A stretch of 64,000 nucleotides of DNA from Zongyangia hominis (GTDB lineage Bacteria > Bacillota > Clostridia > Oscillospirales > Ruminococcaceae): contig NZ_JACRTC010000001.1 of NCBI RefSeq assembly GCF_014385095.1, positions 186,001 to 250,000 on the forward strand, given 5' to 3'. Shown piece by piece: positions 16,542-26,470 of the stretch. The notes beneath the pieces are model-generated. The model did no database searches. It worked only from the letters and a program-made list of their open reading frames with translations, and had not been told where the DNA came from. The first letter of the stretch is position 1; every line of letters begins with the position of its first letter. Made by a program: the position numbers and the translations under genes.

Positions 16542-18257
16542 ATGACAGAGATGCAGAAATATCAACTCTGGTGCGACAAAAACCTGGAAGACAAAGACGT
16601 GGTAGCGGATTTGGAGCAGGTCAAGGGCAATCAGGAAGAGATATTCGATCGTTTTTATAGAGAACTGGACTTTGGCACCGCGGGACTGCGGGGCGTCCTG
16701 GGCGCGGGGACCAACCGGATGAATATCTACACCATCCGCAAGGCCACCCAGGGCTTTGCCAACTACTTAATCAACAACAACAAATCCAAGGGAATCGCCA
16801 TCGCTTACGACTCCCGCATCAAGTCCGATATCTTCGCCAAGGAGGCGGCCTGCGTTCTGGCGGCCAACGGCATCAAGGTGTACTTATATAAAGAACTGAT
16901 GCCTACCCCCTCCCTCTCCTTCGCGGTGCGGGATCTGCACTGTGACGCGGGCATCGTGGTCACGGCCAGCCACAACCCGGCCAAGTATAACGGCTACAAG
17001 GTCTACGGCTCCGACGGCTGTCAGCTGGATGTGGCCGACGCCGACGAAGTCTTCCATGAGATCGTGAAACTGGACATCTTCTCCGACATCAAGCTCATCG
17101 GCTTTGAAAGCGCCATGTCCACCGGGCTCATCGAGTACATCGGCGAGGACCTCATCGACCGCTATCTCGAGGCGGTCAAGGCCCAGGAGATCATCCCGGG
17201 CGTGTGCGAAAAGGCAAACCTCAAGGTGGTCTACACCCCCCTCAACGGCGCGGGCAACCGCTGTGTACGGGAGATCTTAAAGCGCATCGGCGTCAGCGAC
17301 GTCACCGTGGTCAAGAGCCAGGAGATGCCCGACGGCAATTTCCCCACCTGTCCCTTCCCCAACCCGGAAATCCGGGAAGCCCTCAACGAGGGGCTCAAGG
17401 TTTGCGAAGAGGTGGGCCCCGACCTGCTGCTTGCCACCGACCCGGACTGTGACCGGGTGGGCATCGCGGTCAAGGACGGCGACGACTACCGGCTCTTCAG
17501 CGGCAACGAGGTGGGCGCGCTCCTTCTCGAATTCATCTGCAAGGTCCGCACCGAAAACGGCACCATGCCCAAGGACCCCATTGCGGTTAAGAGCTTCGTG
17601 AGCACCTCCATTGTGGATAAGATCGCGGCGGAATACGGCGTCCAGGTCATCAACGTGCTGACGGGCTTTAAATACATCGGCCAGCAGATTCTGGCGCTGG
17701 AGAAAAAATGCGAGCAGAACCGCTACATCCTGGGCTTTGAGGAGAGCTACGGCTACCTGGCCGGTAGCTATGTCCGGGACAAGGACGCGGTCAACGGCTC
17801 CATGCTCATCTGCGAAATGGCGGCTTACTATAAGCTCCAGGGCTTAACCCTGGTGGACGCTTTGGAAAAGCTCTACGACAAATACGGCAAGTATCTGCAC
17901 AAGATCGGCAATTACGCCTGCGAGGGCGCCGCCGGCATGGAGCGGATGAAACAGATCATGGGGGACCTGCGGGCCAATGTCCCGGCCTCCATCGGCGGCT
18001 ACCAGGTGGTGTGGTTCTCCGACTACACCACATCGGTGAAGAAAAACCTCCTCACCGGCGAGGAAGTGGCCATCACCCTGCCAAAATCCGACGTCCTGGC
18101 CTATGACCTGACCGACAATCTGGGCGTCATCATCCGTCCCTCCGGCACCGAGCCGAAGATCAAGGTCTATTACACCAGCGTCGGCAAGACCTGGGAGGAG
18201 GCCGAGGGCATGCAGGAAAAGATGGCGGCGGACATGAACAGGATGATGGGCTTCTGA
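16542..18257 (+). CDS. pgcA: Phospho-sugar mutase (phosphoglucomutase/phosphomannomutase)
   Basis: Interconverts glucose 1- and 6-phosphate (and perhaps mannose phosphates), joining glycolysis to cell-wall and storage polysaccharide synthesis. The product has 571 residues and the four-domain alpha-phosphohexomutase fold. Active serine is in VTASHNPAKYNGYKVYG, the Mg loop in ATDPDCDRVGI, the sugar loop in GFEESYGYLAG and the phosphate loop in RPSGTEPKIKVYY. Three starts are close (GTG 16533, ATG 16536, ATG 16542); the last suits the weak ribosome binding site AATAGGGTG best. Confidence 0.95.
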   Translation: MTEMQKYQLWCDKNLEDKDVVADLEQVKGNQEEIFDRFYRELDFGTAGLRGVLGAGTNRMNIYTIRKATQGFANYLINNNKSKGIAIAYDSRIKSDIFAKEAACVLAANGIKVYLYKELMPTPSLSFAVRDLHCDAGIVVTASHNPAKYNGYKVYGSDGCQLDVADADEVFHEIVKLDIFSDIKLIGFESAMSTGLIEYIGEDLIDRYLEAVKAQEIIPGVCEKANLKVVYTPLNGAGNRCVREILKRIGVSDVTVVKSQEMPDGNFPTCPFPNPEIREALNEGLKVCEEVGPDLLLATDPDCDRVGIAVKDGDDYRLFSGNEVGALLLEFICKVRTENGTMPKDPIAVKSFVSTSIVDKIAAEYGVQVINVLTGFKYIGQQILALEKKCEQNRYILGFEESYGYLAGSYVRDKDAVNGSMLICEMAAYYKLQGLTLVDALEKLYDKYGKYLHKIGNYACEGAAGMERMKQIMGDLRANVPASIGGYQVVWFSDYTTSVKKNLLTGEEVAITLPKSDVLAYDLTDNLGVIIRPSGTEPKIKVYYTSVGKTWEEAEGMQEKMAADMNRMMGF

Positions 18258-18337
18258 TCCAGCGTTTTCCACCAGATGTGAGAGGAAAAAAGGCAAAAAT
18301 TTGTCCAGAAAATTCGAGGGGATGTCCACAAAAAGTC

Positions 18338-18366
18338 TTGCTTTTTCGTCGGAGTTATGGTAACAT
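18338..18366 (+). promoter_or_regulatory. SigA promoter of rpmE
   Basis: TTGCTT (18338-18343), 17 bp, TAACAT (18361-18366). Confidence 0.6.
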
Positions 18367-18405
18367 TCTATTGTTAGCGTGATGTAAGTGAAAGAGGTGA
18401 CTCAG

Positions 18406-18609
18406 ATGAAAAAAGGAATCCATCCGGATTATCAGCCGACAACAATCACATGTGCTTGCGGTGAGGTCATTGAGACCCGTTCTACCAAAAAGGACATCCG
18501 CGTTGAAATTTGTTCCAAATGTCATCCGTTCTTCACCGGTAGACAGAAACTCGTCGATACCGGCGGACGTGTGGACAGATTCAAAAAGCGTTTTGGCATG
18601 GACAAATAA
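18406..18609 (+). CDS. rpmE: 50S ribosomal protein L31, zinc form
   Basis: 67 residues. [19 protein letters not shown] and [15 protein letters not shown] are diagnostic, and the four cysteines in two pairs identify the zinc-binding (C+) paralog, made when zinc is sufficient. The start at 18406 follows AAAGAGGTGACTCAG; the frame from 18388 is too long by six residues. Confidence 0.97.
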   Translation: MKKGIHPDYQPTTITCACGEVIETRSTKKDIRVEICSKCHPFFTGRQKLVDTGGRVDRFKKRFGMDK

Positions 18610-18633
18610 GCAATGGTATAATTTGCGTAACGC

Positions 18634-18660
18634 AGGCGGTGCAGTCATGCACCGCCTTTG
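18634..18660 (+). terminator. Terminator after rpmE
   Basis: GGCGGTGCA-GTCA-TGCACCGCC stem followed by TTTGTTGT. Confidence 0.7.
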
Positions 18661-18682
18661 TTGTATGTGAGGGGGAGCACAG

Positions 18683-19309
18683 GTGAAGGACTACATCACT
18701 CTGAAAAAGCGGGACCAGGACGAATTTGTGGAGCGTCGCTCCCGCTTTATCGGCACGGCCACACCGGTGCAGACCGAAGAGGAGGCCCTTGCTTTTATCA
18801 GCGAACTGCGCTCCAAGTACTGGGACGCCAGCCACAACGTCTATGCCTATATCCTCCGGGACGGCACCGTCCGTTACTGCGACGACGGGGAGCCCCAGGG
18901 CACGGCCGGCGTCCCGGTGCTCGACGTTTTGCAAAAGGAGGGGCTCACCGACCTGTGCGTGGTGGTCACCCGCTACTTCGGCGGCATTTTGCTGGGGGGC
19001 GGGGGCTTGGTCCGCGCCTATTCCCATGGGGCCAAGATCGCCATCGACGCGGCGGGGCGCAAGCCCATGAGCGTGTGCAAGATCTACGACCTGGAGATGG
19101 ATTACAGCATGTACGGCAAGGTGAGCTACCTGCTGCCCCAGTTTCACGCGGTGACTTTGTCCTCCGACTTCGGGGTGGCGGTCAAGATGCGGGTGGAGAT
19201 GAAGGCCGTGCATGCCGAGCGCTTTGTCAGGGAGCTGGAGGAAGCGACCAGCGCCACCGTCTTTCCCTATGAGGTGGAGGAAATTTGCGACTGCCTCGAA
19301 GAAAAGTGA
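18683..19309 (+). CDS. YigZ/IMPACT family protein
   Basis: A 208-residue protein of the UPF0029/IMPACT family. Family signatures are FVERRSRFIGTATPV, ASHNVYAYIL, DDGEPQGTAGVPVL and VVVTRYFGGILLGGGGLVRAY; the last third is the DUF1949 ferredoxin-like domain. Members are implicated in translation control, but the bacterial role is not settled. GTG start behind GAGGGGGAGCACAG. Confidence 0.93.
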   Translation: MKDYITLKKRDQDEFVERRSRFIGTATPVQTEEEALAFISELRSKYWDASHNVYAYILRDGTVRYCDDGEPQGTAGVPVLDVLQKEGLTDLCVVVTRYFGGILLGGGGLVRAYSHGAKIAIDAAGRKPMSVCKIYDLEMDYSMYGKVSYLLPQFHAVTLSSDFGVAVKMRVEMKAVHAERFVRELEEATSATVFPYEVEEICDCLEEK

Positions 19310-19378
19310 CATGGATTTCATACTTTTTTGGTTTTTTAGAAGGGAAATGGACACTTTTTCAGAATAATATAATAGAAG

Positions 19379-19455
19379 CAGGGACGCTCCGATTTTCCTC
19401 AAGGGATGCGGGGCGTTTGCAGGCTCCAAAGGGCGAAAAATGTCTCTTTTGGAGG
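19379..19455 (+). other. Structured leader upstream of dgt
   Basis: A TATAAT at 19368-19373 precedes two hairpins: CGCTCCG..CGGGGCG-like pairing (about 19385-19415), then CTCCAAA..TTTTGGAG (about 19423-19454). The T-run needed for attenuation is not obvious. It may be an ordinary leader of the dgt-dnaG-rpoD mRNA. Confidence 0.3.
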
Positions 19456-19496
19456 GGCCTGGGACGACAACTTGATACAAGCGGGGAGGTTTTGCC

Positions 19497-20495
19497 ATGA
19501 CCATCAGGGAACAGACGGAACAGTTGGAGCGGCAGACGCTATCCAAGCGGGCGGCGCTGGCAGCCGAGAGCCAGGGGCGGGACGTTCCCATTCCTGAATG
19601 TCCCTTCCGCACCTGTTATCAGCGGGACCGGGACCGGATTGTACACTGCAAATCCTTCCGCCGTCTCAAGCACAAGACCCAGGTCTTTTTAGCTCCCCAG
19701 GGCGACCACTACCGCACCCGCCTCACCCACACGCTGGAGGTCTCCCAGATCGCCCGCACCATTGCCCGGGGGCTGCGCCTCAACGAAGACTTGACCGAGG
19801 CGGTGGCCATGGGCCACGATCTGGGGCATACCCCCTTCGGCCACGCGGGGGAGCGGGCGCTGGACAAAATCTGCCCCTACGGGTACAAACACTATCTCCA
19901 AAGCGTGCGGATTGTGGAGTGCTTAGAAAAGGACGGACAGGGCCTCAACCTGACCAAAGAGGTTCGGGACGGCATCGCCTGCCACACCACCGGCCCCGTG
20001 GCCAAGACCCTGGAAGGCCAGATCGTCCGCTATGCCGACCGGATTGCCTACATCAACCACGACATCGAGGACGCCATCCGGGCCGGGGTCATGCGGGAAA
20101 GCGACATCCCCGACGACATCCACCGGGCGCTGGGGGACACCAAGTCCAAGCGGATTACTACCCTGGTGTCCTCGGTGATCTACAACAGCGGCGACGAAAT
20201 CCGGATGGACGACGAGACCTTCGCCGCCTATCAGGCCATCCACAAGTTCATGTTCGAGAAGGTCTACACCAATCCTCTGCCCAAGGGGGAGGAGGGGAAG
20301 GCCCAGGACATCATCATCAAGATCTACGAGTATTTTGTCAGCCATCCCGAGGAGCTCCCCGACGAGTATCGGGCCATCCTAGCCCACGACGATGTCCATC
20401 GGGCGGTGTGCGACTATGTTTCCGGCATGAGCGACTACTATGCCATTCATATTTTTTCCAAGATCTTCATCCCGGAGGGATGGAGCAAATACTAA
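19497..20495 (+). CDS. dgt: Deoxyguanosinetriphosphate triphosphohydrolase-like protein
   Basis: 332-residue HD-domain phosphohydrolase that splits dNTPs into nucleoside and triphosphate. The HD motif runs through RTRLTHTLEVSQIARTIARG and AVAMGHDLGHTPFGHAGE, with a further metal Asp in YADRIAYINHDIEDAI. Start ATG 19497 follows GGGGAGGTTTTGCC. It heads the block dgt-dnaG-rpoD with 30- and 11-bp gaps, the order common in Clostridia. Confidence 0.95.
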   Translation: MTIREQTEQLERQTLSKRAALAAESQGRDVPIPECPFRTCYQRDRDRIVHCKSFRRLKHKTQVFLAPQGDHYRTRLTHTLEVSQIARTIARGLRLNEDLTEAVAMGHDLGHTPFGHAGERALDKICPYGYKHYLQSVRIVECLEKDGQGLNLTKEVRDGIACHTTGPVAKTLEGQIVRYADRIAYINHDIEDAIRAGVMRESDIPDDIHRALGDTKSKRITTLVSSVIYNSGDEIRMDDETFAAYQAIHKFMFEKVYTNPLPKGEEGKAQDIIIKIYEYFVSHPEELPDEYRAILAHDDVHRAVCDYVSGMSDYYAIHIFSKIFIPEGWSKY

Positions 20496-20525
20496 AGATT
20501 CAGCCATGGCGAAAGGGGGAAGAGT

Positions 20526-22274
20526 ATGATACCTGATTCGTTTATTCAGGAGCTTAAATATAACTGTGACATCGAGCAGGTCATTTCTTCCTACGTCAAC
20601 ATCAAGCGGCGGGGCAGGAACCTGGTGGGACTGTGTCCTTTTCACAGCGAGAAGACGCCCTCTTTCACCGTCTACCCCGACAGCCAGTCCTTCTACTGCT
20701 TTGGATGCGGGGCGGGCGGCGACGTAATCACCTTCATCAAAAAGATCGAGAACCTGGAATATATGGAAGCCCTCCGGTTTTTGGCAAAGCGGGCCAATAT
20801 GGAGCTGCCCGAGGACGTGGAGGGGGACAAAACCGCCCGGCTTCGCACCCGGGTGCTGGAGATTAATAGGAAGCTGGCCCGTTTCTACCACGAGCAGCTC
20901 ATCAGTCCCGTGGGCCGGGAGGCGCTTGAGTATCTCCGGAGCCGGGGCATCAAGGACCGGACCATCCGCCACTTCGGGCTGGGCTTCGCGCCCCCCGGCT
21001 GGGACAACGCCCGGAATTTCCTCAGGCAGGAGGGCTATACCTACGAGGAAATGCTGGCCGCCGCCGTGGTCCTCCGGGGCAAGAACGACTCGGTCTACGA
21101 CCAGTTCCGGGAGCGGGTGATCTTTCCCATTATCGACATCCGGGGCAACGTCATCGCCTTCGGCGCCCGGACCATGCAGGGAGGGCCGAAATACCTCAAC
21201 TCCTCGGACACCATCGCCTACAAAAAGAGCCGAAACCTCTTCGCCCTCAACTTCGCCAAGGCGAGCAAACAGGAGGGCCTCATTCTGGCCGAGGGGTATA
21301 TGGACGTCATCGCGCTGCACCAGGCGGGCTTTGACAACGCCGTGGCCACTTTGGGCACGGCTCTTACATCGGAACAGACGAGGCTCATCTCCCAGTACAC
21401 AAGCAATGTCGTCATTGCCTACGATTCCGACGGGGCGGGGCAGGCGGCCACCAAGCGGGCCATCAACCTCTTTTCCGACGTGGGGGTCCATGTCAAGGTG
21501 CTCACCGTCCAGGATGCCAAGGACCCGGACGAGTTTATAAAAAAATTCGGCGCCAAGCGCTTTCAGATGCTGATGGACGGCTCCTCCAACGCCATCGAGT
21601 ATGAGCTGTCCAAAATCGGCAACCAATATGACTTCACCACCGACGACGGCAAGGTGAGCTACTTCAAGGAGGCGGCCAACCTGCTGGCCTCCATCTACAA
21701 TCCCATCGAGCGGGACGTCTACGCGTCCCGGGTCGCCCATGACCTGGGCGTTTCCAAGGAGGCGTTCCTTTCCCAGATTCAGTCGGTCATCAAGCGGCGG
21801 CAGCAGCGGGAAAAGAAAAAGGATACCCTCAAAATCGCTGTCGCTGAGCCCAAAGGCGCCCCGGTCAATCCCGAGCGGGGCAAGAATTTGAAAGCGGCAG
21901 TGATTGAGGAGCGAATCTTAGCAATTCTATTAAAAAATCCTGATTATTTTATGGGCATTTCGCATAAACTGAAGGAAGAAGACTTCGTGACCCAATGTAA
22001 CCGCAAAGTTTACGCGATTTTGTCCGAGCGGCTGAAAGAACAAAAGCCGGTGGATTTGAGCTTCCTCAGCGGGCTCTTTGACGAGCAGGAGATGGCGAGA
22101 ATCACGGGACTTTTGGTGTCCATTTCGGGGATGCAGTTTTCCCCGGAGGACTTGGAGGAATATGTTTCCTCCCTGCATGCGGTGAGAGAAGAGAAAAAGC
22201 CACAGGATGTGGCGGGGATGACAGTGGAAGAGCTGGAGGAATATAGGAAACTTCTTGCGGCCAAGAAAAAATAG
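20526..22274 (+). CDS. dnaG: DNA primase
   Basis: Makes RNA primers for replication. The 582-residue protein has the three usual domains. The CHC2 zinc ribbon uses Cys37, His40, Cys58 and Cys61 (CPFH..CFGC). The catalytic TOPRIM core has [15 protein letters not shown] near 255 and [13 protein letters not shown] near 299. The C-terminal helicase-binding domain begins about residue 440 and ends [16 protein letters not shown]. Start follows AAAGGGGGAAGAGT. Translation likely couples to rpoD, 11 bp downstream. Confidence 0.97.
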   Translation: MIPDSFIQELKYNCDIEQVISSYVNIKRRGRNLVGLCPFHSEKTPSFTVYPDSQSFYCFGCGAGGDVITFIKKIENLEYMEALRFLAKRANMELPEDVEGDKTARLRTRVLEINRKLARFYHEQLISPVGREALEYLRSRGIKDRTIRHFGLGFAPPGWDNARNFLRQEGYTYEEMLAAAVVLRGKNDSVYDQFRERVIFPIIDIRGNVIAFGARTMQGGPKYLNSSDTIAYKKSRNLFALNFAKASKQEGLILAEGYMDVIALHQAGFDNAVATLGTALTSEQTRLISQYTSNVVIAYDSDGAGQAATKRAINLFSDVGVHVKVLTVQDAKDPDEFIKKFGAKRFQMLMDGSSNAIEYELSKIGNQYDFTTDDGKVSYFKEAANLLASIYNPIERDVYASRVAHDLGVSKEAFLSQIQSVIKRRQQREKKKDTLKIAVAEPKGAPVNPERGKNLKAAVIEERILAILLKNPDYFMGISHKLKEEDFVTQCNRKVYAILSERLKEQKPVDLSFLSGLFDEQEMARITGLLVSISGMQFSPEDLEEYVSSLHAVREEKKPQDVAGMTVEELEEYRKLLAAKKK

Positions 22275-22285
22275 GGGGTAAAAAT

Positions 22286-23368
22286 TTGGGTACACAGGAT
22301 AAGAAAACCGTACTGAAAGAACTTTTGGATTTGGGGAAGCAGAAAGGCAAGCTCTCCTCCAAAGACATTCATGACGCGCTGGACGATCTGGACTTTGATG
22401 TGGAGCAGGTGGAAAAGCTCTACGATACGCTGGAAGCCAACAACGTGGAAATCATCGACGACTTTACCCCGGAGGCGGACCCGACCTTTGAGGCGGCCGA
22501 GCCGGAGGATTTGGAAAACGCACTTTCCACCGAGGGCATCAATATCGACGACCCGGTCAAGGTCTACCTCAAGGAGATCGGCCGGGTGCCGCTGCTGACC
22601 TCCGAGGAGGAGATCGAGCTGGCTACCCGGATGGCCCAGGGCGACCCGTATGCCCGCAAGCGCCTTTCGGAGGCCAACCTCCGCCTGGTCGTCAGCATTG
22701 CCAAGCGGTATGTGGGCCGGGGCATGCAGTTTCTCGACCTCATCCAGGAGGGCAACCTGGGACTAATTAAAGCGGTGGAAAAATTTGATCACACCAAGGG
22801 CTTTAAATTTTCCACATACGCCACCTGGTGGATTCGCCAGGCCATCACTCGCGCCATCGCGGACCAGGCCCGGACCATCCGGATTCCGGTGCATATGGTG
22901 GAAACGATCAACAAGGTCAAAAAGGTGAGCAGCCAGCTGTTGCACCGCAACGGCCACGAGCCCACCGCCGAGGAAATTTCCTTGGAGCTCGACATGCCGG
23001 TGGATAAGGTGCGGGAGATCATGCGGGTGGCTCAGGAGCCGGTCTCGCTGGAAACCCCCATCGGCGAGGAGGAAGACAGCCATCTGGGCGACTTCATCCA
23101 GGACGACGACGCCCCCGCGCCGGCGGAGGTGGCGTCCCACACCCTGCTTAAAGAACAGCTGGGGGATGTGCTGCAAACCCTGACGCCCCGGGAGGCCAAG
23201 GTTCTGCGTTTGCGCTTTGGGCTGGAGGACGGACGTTCCCGCACGCTGGAAGAGGTGGGCAAGGAGTTTAACGTCACCCGTGAGCGCATCCGGCAGATCG
23301 AAGCCAAGGCGCTGCGCAAGCTCAGACACCCCAGCCGCAGCAAGAAGCTCAAAGATTTCCTGGATTAG
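22286..23368 (+). CDS. rpoD: RNA polymerase primary sigma factor (sigma-70/SigA)
   Basis: Housekeeping sigma factor, 360 residues. In order: region 1.1 (about 1-75), region 1.2 ([16 protein letters not shown]), region 2 with [17 protein letters not shown] and the -10 reading [20 protein letters not shown], region 3 ([13 protein letters not shown]), and region 4 with the -35 helix [23 protein letters not shown] start behind AGGGGG. The -35/-10 pairs listed here are the ones this factor is expected to read. Confidence 0.97.
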   Translation: MGTQDKKTVLKELLDLGKQKGKLSSKDIHDALDDLDFDVEQVEKLYDTLEANNVEIIDDFTPEADPTFEAAEPEDLENALSTEGINIDDPVKVYLKEIGRVPLLTSEEEIELATRMAQGDPYARKRLSEANLRLVVSIAKRYVGRGMQFLDLIQEGNLGLIKAVEKFDHTKGFKFSTYATWWIRQAITRAIADQARTIRIPVHMVETINKVKKVSSQLLHRNGHEPTAEEISLELDMPVDKVREIMRVAQEPVSLETPIGEEEDSHLGDFIQDDDAPAPAEVASHTLLKEQLGDVLQTLTPREAKVLRLRFGLEDGRSRTLEEVGKEFNVTRERIRQIEAKALRKLRHPSRSKKLKDFLD

Positions 23369-23372
23369 CCAT

Positions 23373-23401
23373 TTGACAAATGCTGCGGGCCATAGTATAC
23401 T
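23373..23401 (+). promoter_or_regulatory. SigA promoter of the Rrf2 regulator
   Basis: Perfect TTGACA (23373-23378), 17 bp, TATACT (23396-23401), only a few bases after the rpoD stop codon. Confidence 0.85.
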
Positions 23402-23438
23402 GAAAAAGGATAGATTATGGCGAGTGGAGGAATCGAGG

Positions 23439-23849
23439 ATGCATATTACGCTGGAATCCGACTACGCGACGCGGATTGTCTACTGTCTGGCCAAATCGCC
23501 GGGACGGATGGACGCCAAATCCATTGCGGAAACGACGGGGGTTACTTTGCGTTTCTCCCTGAAAATACTCAGGAAACTGGTCGCCAGCGGCATTATCAAA
23601 TCCTTCAAGGGGACCCAGGGCGGCTACGAGCTGGCAAAGGAACCCAAGGACATCTCTCTTTGCGACATCATTGAGACGGTAGAAGGGCCTTTGCAGATCA
23701 ATCGCTGTGTGGGGGAGGACTTTGTCTGTACCCGGAAGAAGACCAAGCCCTGCCAGTTTCAGCAGACCTTCCGCGAGGTTTCGGAGATCGTCTGCGACCG
23801 CCTGCGGAAAGAGACCCTCGACCAGTATTTAACCGACGATGAACTATAA
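23439..23849 (+). CDS. Rrf2 family transcriptional regulator
   Basis: 136 residues. An N-terminal winged helix (LESDYATRIVYCLAK, then IAETTGVTLRFSLKILRKLVASG and the wing KGTQGGYELAK) is followed by a dimer helix. Three cysteines in INRCVGEDFVCTRKKTKPCQ match the Fe-S binding spacing of IscR/RsrR-like members, so it may sense Fe-S status, redox or NO. No isc genes are adjacent, so targets are unknown. Start follows GTGGAGGAATCGAGG. Confidence 0.93.
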   Translation: MHITLESDYATRIVYCLAKSPGRMDAKSIAETTGVTLRFSLKILRKLVASGIIKSFKGTQGGYELAKEPKDISLCDIIETVEGPLQINRCVGEDFVCTRKKTKPCQFQQTFREVSEIVCDRLRKETLDQYLTDDEL

Positions 23850-23866
23850 GCTCCATATACATAATA

Positions 23867-23893
23867 AGCCCGGCCATGTGGCCGGGCTTTTTT
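23867..23893 (+). terminator. Terminator after the Rrf2 gene
   Basis: AGCCCGGCCA-TG-TGGCCGGGCT with TTTTTT. Confidence 0.9.
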
Positions 23894-23968
23894 CGCTGTA
23901 ATGGGGGCAAGATGGCTGCGGCGTATGCAATGATCTGTCAGCTGTCCGCCATGCCGTTCGTCAATCAA

Positions 23969-24044
23969 AGCCAGTTGCCGAAAGACGGCTGGCTTTTCGT
24001 AGAAAAGGGACGGGGCGCACGGCACGGATGTCCAGCGCATTTTA
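23969..24044 (+). repeat. Dispersed nested-hairpin repeat, copy D1
   Basis: A GCCAG..CTGGC hairpin with CTTTTCG is followed by GGGGCGCACGGCACGGATGTCCAGCGCATTTTAT. The core has two substitutions relative to the best copies. Confidence 0.6.
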
Positions 24045-24061
24045 TAGCGCAGCCAAAAAAT

Positions 24062-24128
24062 AAGCCGTTGGTTCTTTTCCGCGCATCAGAGACGGGGCGC
24101 ATAGCGCGGATGCCTATCCCATCCGATG
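24062..24128 (+). repeat. Dispersed nested-hairpin repeat, copy D2
   Basis: AAGCCGTTGGTTCTTTTCCGCGCATCAG, then GGGGCGCATAGCGCGGATGCC and a degenerate right arm (TATCCCATC). It is a second copy in direct orientation 90 bp from D1, the same spacing as the tandem array near 60.7 kb. Confidence 0.5.
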
Positions 24129-24139
24129 GTGACGTAATC

Positions 24140-24175
24140 AAAACAGGCGGGCTCTTACAGAGCCCGCCTGTTTTT
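24140..24175. terminator. Bidirectional terminator at the acyl-CoA synthetase end
   Basis: ACAGGCGGGCTC/GAGCCCGCCTGT stem with an A-run and TTTTT. Confidence 0.9.
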
Positions 24176-24181
24176 AGAAGG

Positions 24182-25849
24182 TCAATTGTTTTCGTCGTCG
24201 TGGCGAATCTGCGCCCGGCGGATTTTACCGCCCAGGGTCTTGGGAAGCTCGTCGACAAACTCGATGATACGGGGATATTTGTAGGGCGCGGTGGTGTGCT
24301 TGACGTGGTTTTGTAGCTCCTTAATGAGCTCAGGGCTGGGGGTGTAGCCCTTGGCCAGCACCACCGTGGCCTTGACCACCTGTCCGCGGATGGGGTCGGG
24401 CGCGCCGGTGATGGCGCACTCGATGACCGCCGGATGTTCGATGAGGGCGCTTTCCACCTCAAAGGGCCCCACGCGGTAGCCGGAGCACTTGATGACGTCG
24501 TCACTGCGCCCGACGAACCAGTAGTAACCCTTGGAGTCCCGCCAGGCCACATCGTGGAGGTTGTAGCACTCGCCGCCCAGGGCTTCCTTCGTCTGCTCCT
24601 CGTTGTGGTAGTAGCCGCGGAAGAGGCCCACCGGCGGGTGATCCTGGATGCCGAAGATGCAGATTTCGCCTTCCTCGCCGTCCTCGCACTCCCGGCCCTG
24701 GCTGTTGATGAGGCGGATGTCGTAGATGGGGGAGGGCTTGCCCATGGAACCGGGCTTGGGCTCAAACCAGGGGAAGTTGGCCAGCAGCACCGTGCTTTCG
24801 CTCTGGCCGAAGCCCTCGGTCATCTTGACGCCGGTGAGCTCATACCATTTGCGCCAGACTTCCGGGTTGAGGGGTTCGCCCGCGTTGCAGCAGGTCTGGA
24901 TGGAGGACAGGTCGAACTTGGTGATGTCCTCCTGAAGCATGAAGCGGAACATGGTGGGCGGCGCGCAGAAGGTGGTCACCCGGTAGTGCTCCAATTTTTC
25001 TAAGAGCTTGAGGGGCACGAATTTGTCCATGTCGTAGGCGAAGATGACGGCGCCGCAGCACCACTGGCCATAGATTTTGCCCCAGCCGAACTTGGCCCAG
25101 CCCGAGTCGGAGACGCTCATGTGCAGCTTATTTTCCTGGACCCGCTGCCAATATTTGGCGGTGACGATGTGGCCCAAGGGATGGGTGAAGTCGTGCTGGA
25201 CCATCTTGGGCATGCTGGTGGTGCCGGAAGTAAAGTAGATGAGCATAATGTCGTCGTTGTGGGAGGCTTCCGCCCCAGTGGGACGGTCAAACTCGGTGGG
25301 ATATTTGGCGATCTCCTCGTCGAAGGTGAGCCACCCCTCCCGCTTGCCGCCGGCCACGGCGCGGTGGCGGATGGAGGGCGCTTCCTCCATGGCCGCCTCC
25401 ACCTGGGAGATGACATAGTCGTCGTCCACGCAGACCATCATGGAGATCTGGGCCGCGTTGGCGCGGTAGACCAGATCCTTTTTTGCCAGCTGCAAGCTGC
25501 CGGGGATGAGGGTCGCGCCGATCTTGTGCAGGGCGACGGCGGCAATCCAGTATTCCCACCGGCGGCGTAGGATCAGCATGACGACGCTGCCCTTTTTAAT
25601 GCCGCAGTCCTGAAAGAAGTGGGCCGCCTGGTTGGACATCTTGCGGATGTCCTCGAAGGTGAAGACGCGCTCCCCGCCGTGGTCGTCACACCAGACGAGG
25701 GCCTTTTTTTCCTTGTCCTCTTTGGCCCAGGCATCCACAATATCAAAACCGAAGTTAAAGTTCTCCGGGATGTTGACACGGTAATTCTTTTTAAAGTCCT
25801 CATAGGAGTCAAATTCCTGGCGGGGCAGGAACCGGTCTAAAACGGACAT
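24182..25849 (-). CDS. AMP-forming acyl-CoA synthetase
   Basis: A 555-residue member of the adenylate-forming family that activates a carboxylate with ATP and CoA, close to acetyl/medium-chain acyl-CoA synthetases. Visible are the P-loop YFTSGTTSMPKMVQH, the acyl pocket AKFGWGKIYGQW, the adenine motif EGFGQSESTVLL, the hinge YWFVGRSDDVIKCSGYRVGP and the catalytic Lys in LPKTLGGKIRRAQIR. Start 25849 is nine bases from AAGGAG; the ATG at 25858 touches it. It follows the XRE-cupin gene by 35 bp under the same T-box, so it probably serves amino-acid metabolism. The carboxylate is not known. Confidence 0.92.
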   Translation of the reverse strand: MSVLDRFLPRQEFDSYEDFKKNYRVNIPENFNFGFDIVDAWAKEDKEKKALVWCDDHGGERVFTFEDIRKMSNQAAHFFQDCGIKKGSVVMLILRRRWEYWIAAVALHKIGATLIPGSLQLAKKDLVYRANAAQISMMVCVDDDYVISQVEAAMEEAPSIRHRAVAGGKREGWLTFDEEIAKYPTEFDRPTGAEASHNDDIMLIYFTSGTTSMPKMVQHDFTHPLGHIVTAKYWQRVQENKLHMSVSDSGWAKFGWGKIYGQWCCGAVIFAYDMDKFVPLKLLEKLEHYRVTTFCAPPTMFRFMLQEDITKFDLSSIQTCCNAGEPLNPEVWRKWYELTGVKMTEGFGQSESTVLLANFPWFEPKPGSMGKPSPIYDIRLINSQGRECEDGEEGEICIFGIQDHPPVGLFRGYYHNEEQTKEALGGECYNLHDVAWRDSKGYYWFVGRSDDVIKCSGYRVGPFEVESALIEHPAVIECAITGAPDPIRGQVVKATVVLAKGYTPSPELIKELQNHVKHTTAPYKYPRIIEFVDELPKTLGGKIRRAQIRHDDENN

Positions 25850-25884
25850 AATTGACATCTCCTTGCCATGATAATTTCAAAGTC

Positions 25885-26436
25885 TTATTCCGCGATCACG
25901 GTCAGGAAGGTGGCGGGCTCGTCGCCCACACAGGACTGGCCGTGGAGATAGGTGGGGTTAAAATAGACGCTGTCCCCCTCGTTGAGGACAATTTCCGTGT
26001 TGTCGAAGGTCAGCTTCATCCGGCCTTCCAGCACCAGGTTAAACTCCTGCCCGCTGTGGCTGACCAGATCCGCCGGGGCCTCGGAGGGGTCCAGGGTGAC
26101 GATCAGCGGCTGCATGACCTTGTGGGCGTAGCGGTAGGCCAGGTCTTTAAAGTGATAGCCGGGATACCGGTCGGCGGTGATGCCGCGGCCGGCGCGCACC
26201 ACCTGGTAGGTGTCCAGCTTGCCCGACTCGCCGGAGAGCAGCTCGTTAAAGTCCACGCCGAATTTGTTGGCGATCTGGAAGATGATGTTGATGGGGATGT
26301 TGTACCCATCCTTTTCATAGCCTAAGTAGGTATCCACGTCAATACCCAGCTCTTTGGCCAGCTGCTCGGGTGTATAATCGCATACTTCCCGCAATTCCCG
26401 TACGCGGGCGGCCAGCTCTTTCAGTTTTTCTTCCAT
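25885..26436 (-). CDS. XRE-cupin transcriptional regulator
   Basis: 183 residues. The N-terminal helix-turn-helix (about 5-60: VCDYTPEQLAKELGIDVDTYLGYE) is followed by a C-terminal cupin (about 110-183: SHSGQEFNLVLEGRMKLTF and GDSVYFNPTYLHGQSC). Such regulators sense a small ligand in the barrel. The start at 26436 sits eight bases from AAAGGA; the long upstream frame reads through the T-box and is untranslated RNA. It leads the operon with the acyl-CoA synthetase, which is its likely target. Confidence 0.92.
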   Translation of the reverse strand: MEEKLKELAARVRELREVCDYTPEQLAKELGIDVDTYLGYEKDGYNIPINIIFQIANKFGVDFNELLSGESGKLDTYQVVRAGRGITADRYPGYHFKDLAYRYAHKVMQPLIVTLDPSEAPADLVSHSGQEFNLVLEGRMKLTFDNTEIVLNEGDSVYFNPTYLHGQSCVGDEPATFLTVIAE

Positions 26437-26470
26437 CTGACTCATCCTTTCACACATAACCTTAGGATTG

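Noticed and set aside
23876..24316. 146-codon frame after the Rrf2 gene
   Set aside because: It runs through two repeat copies and a terminator into the antisense of the acyl-CoA synthetase.
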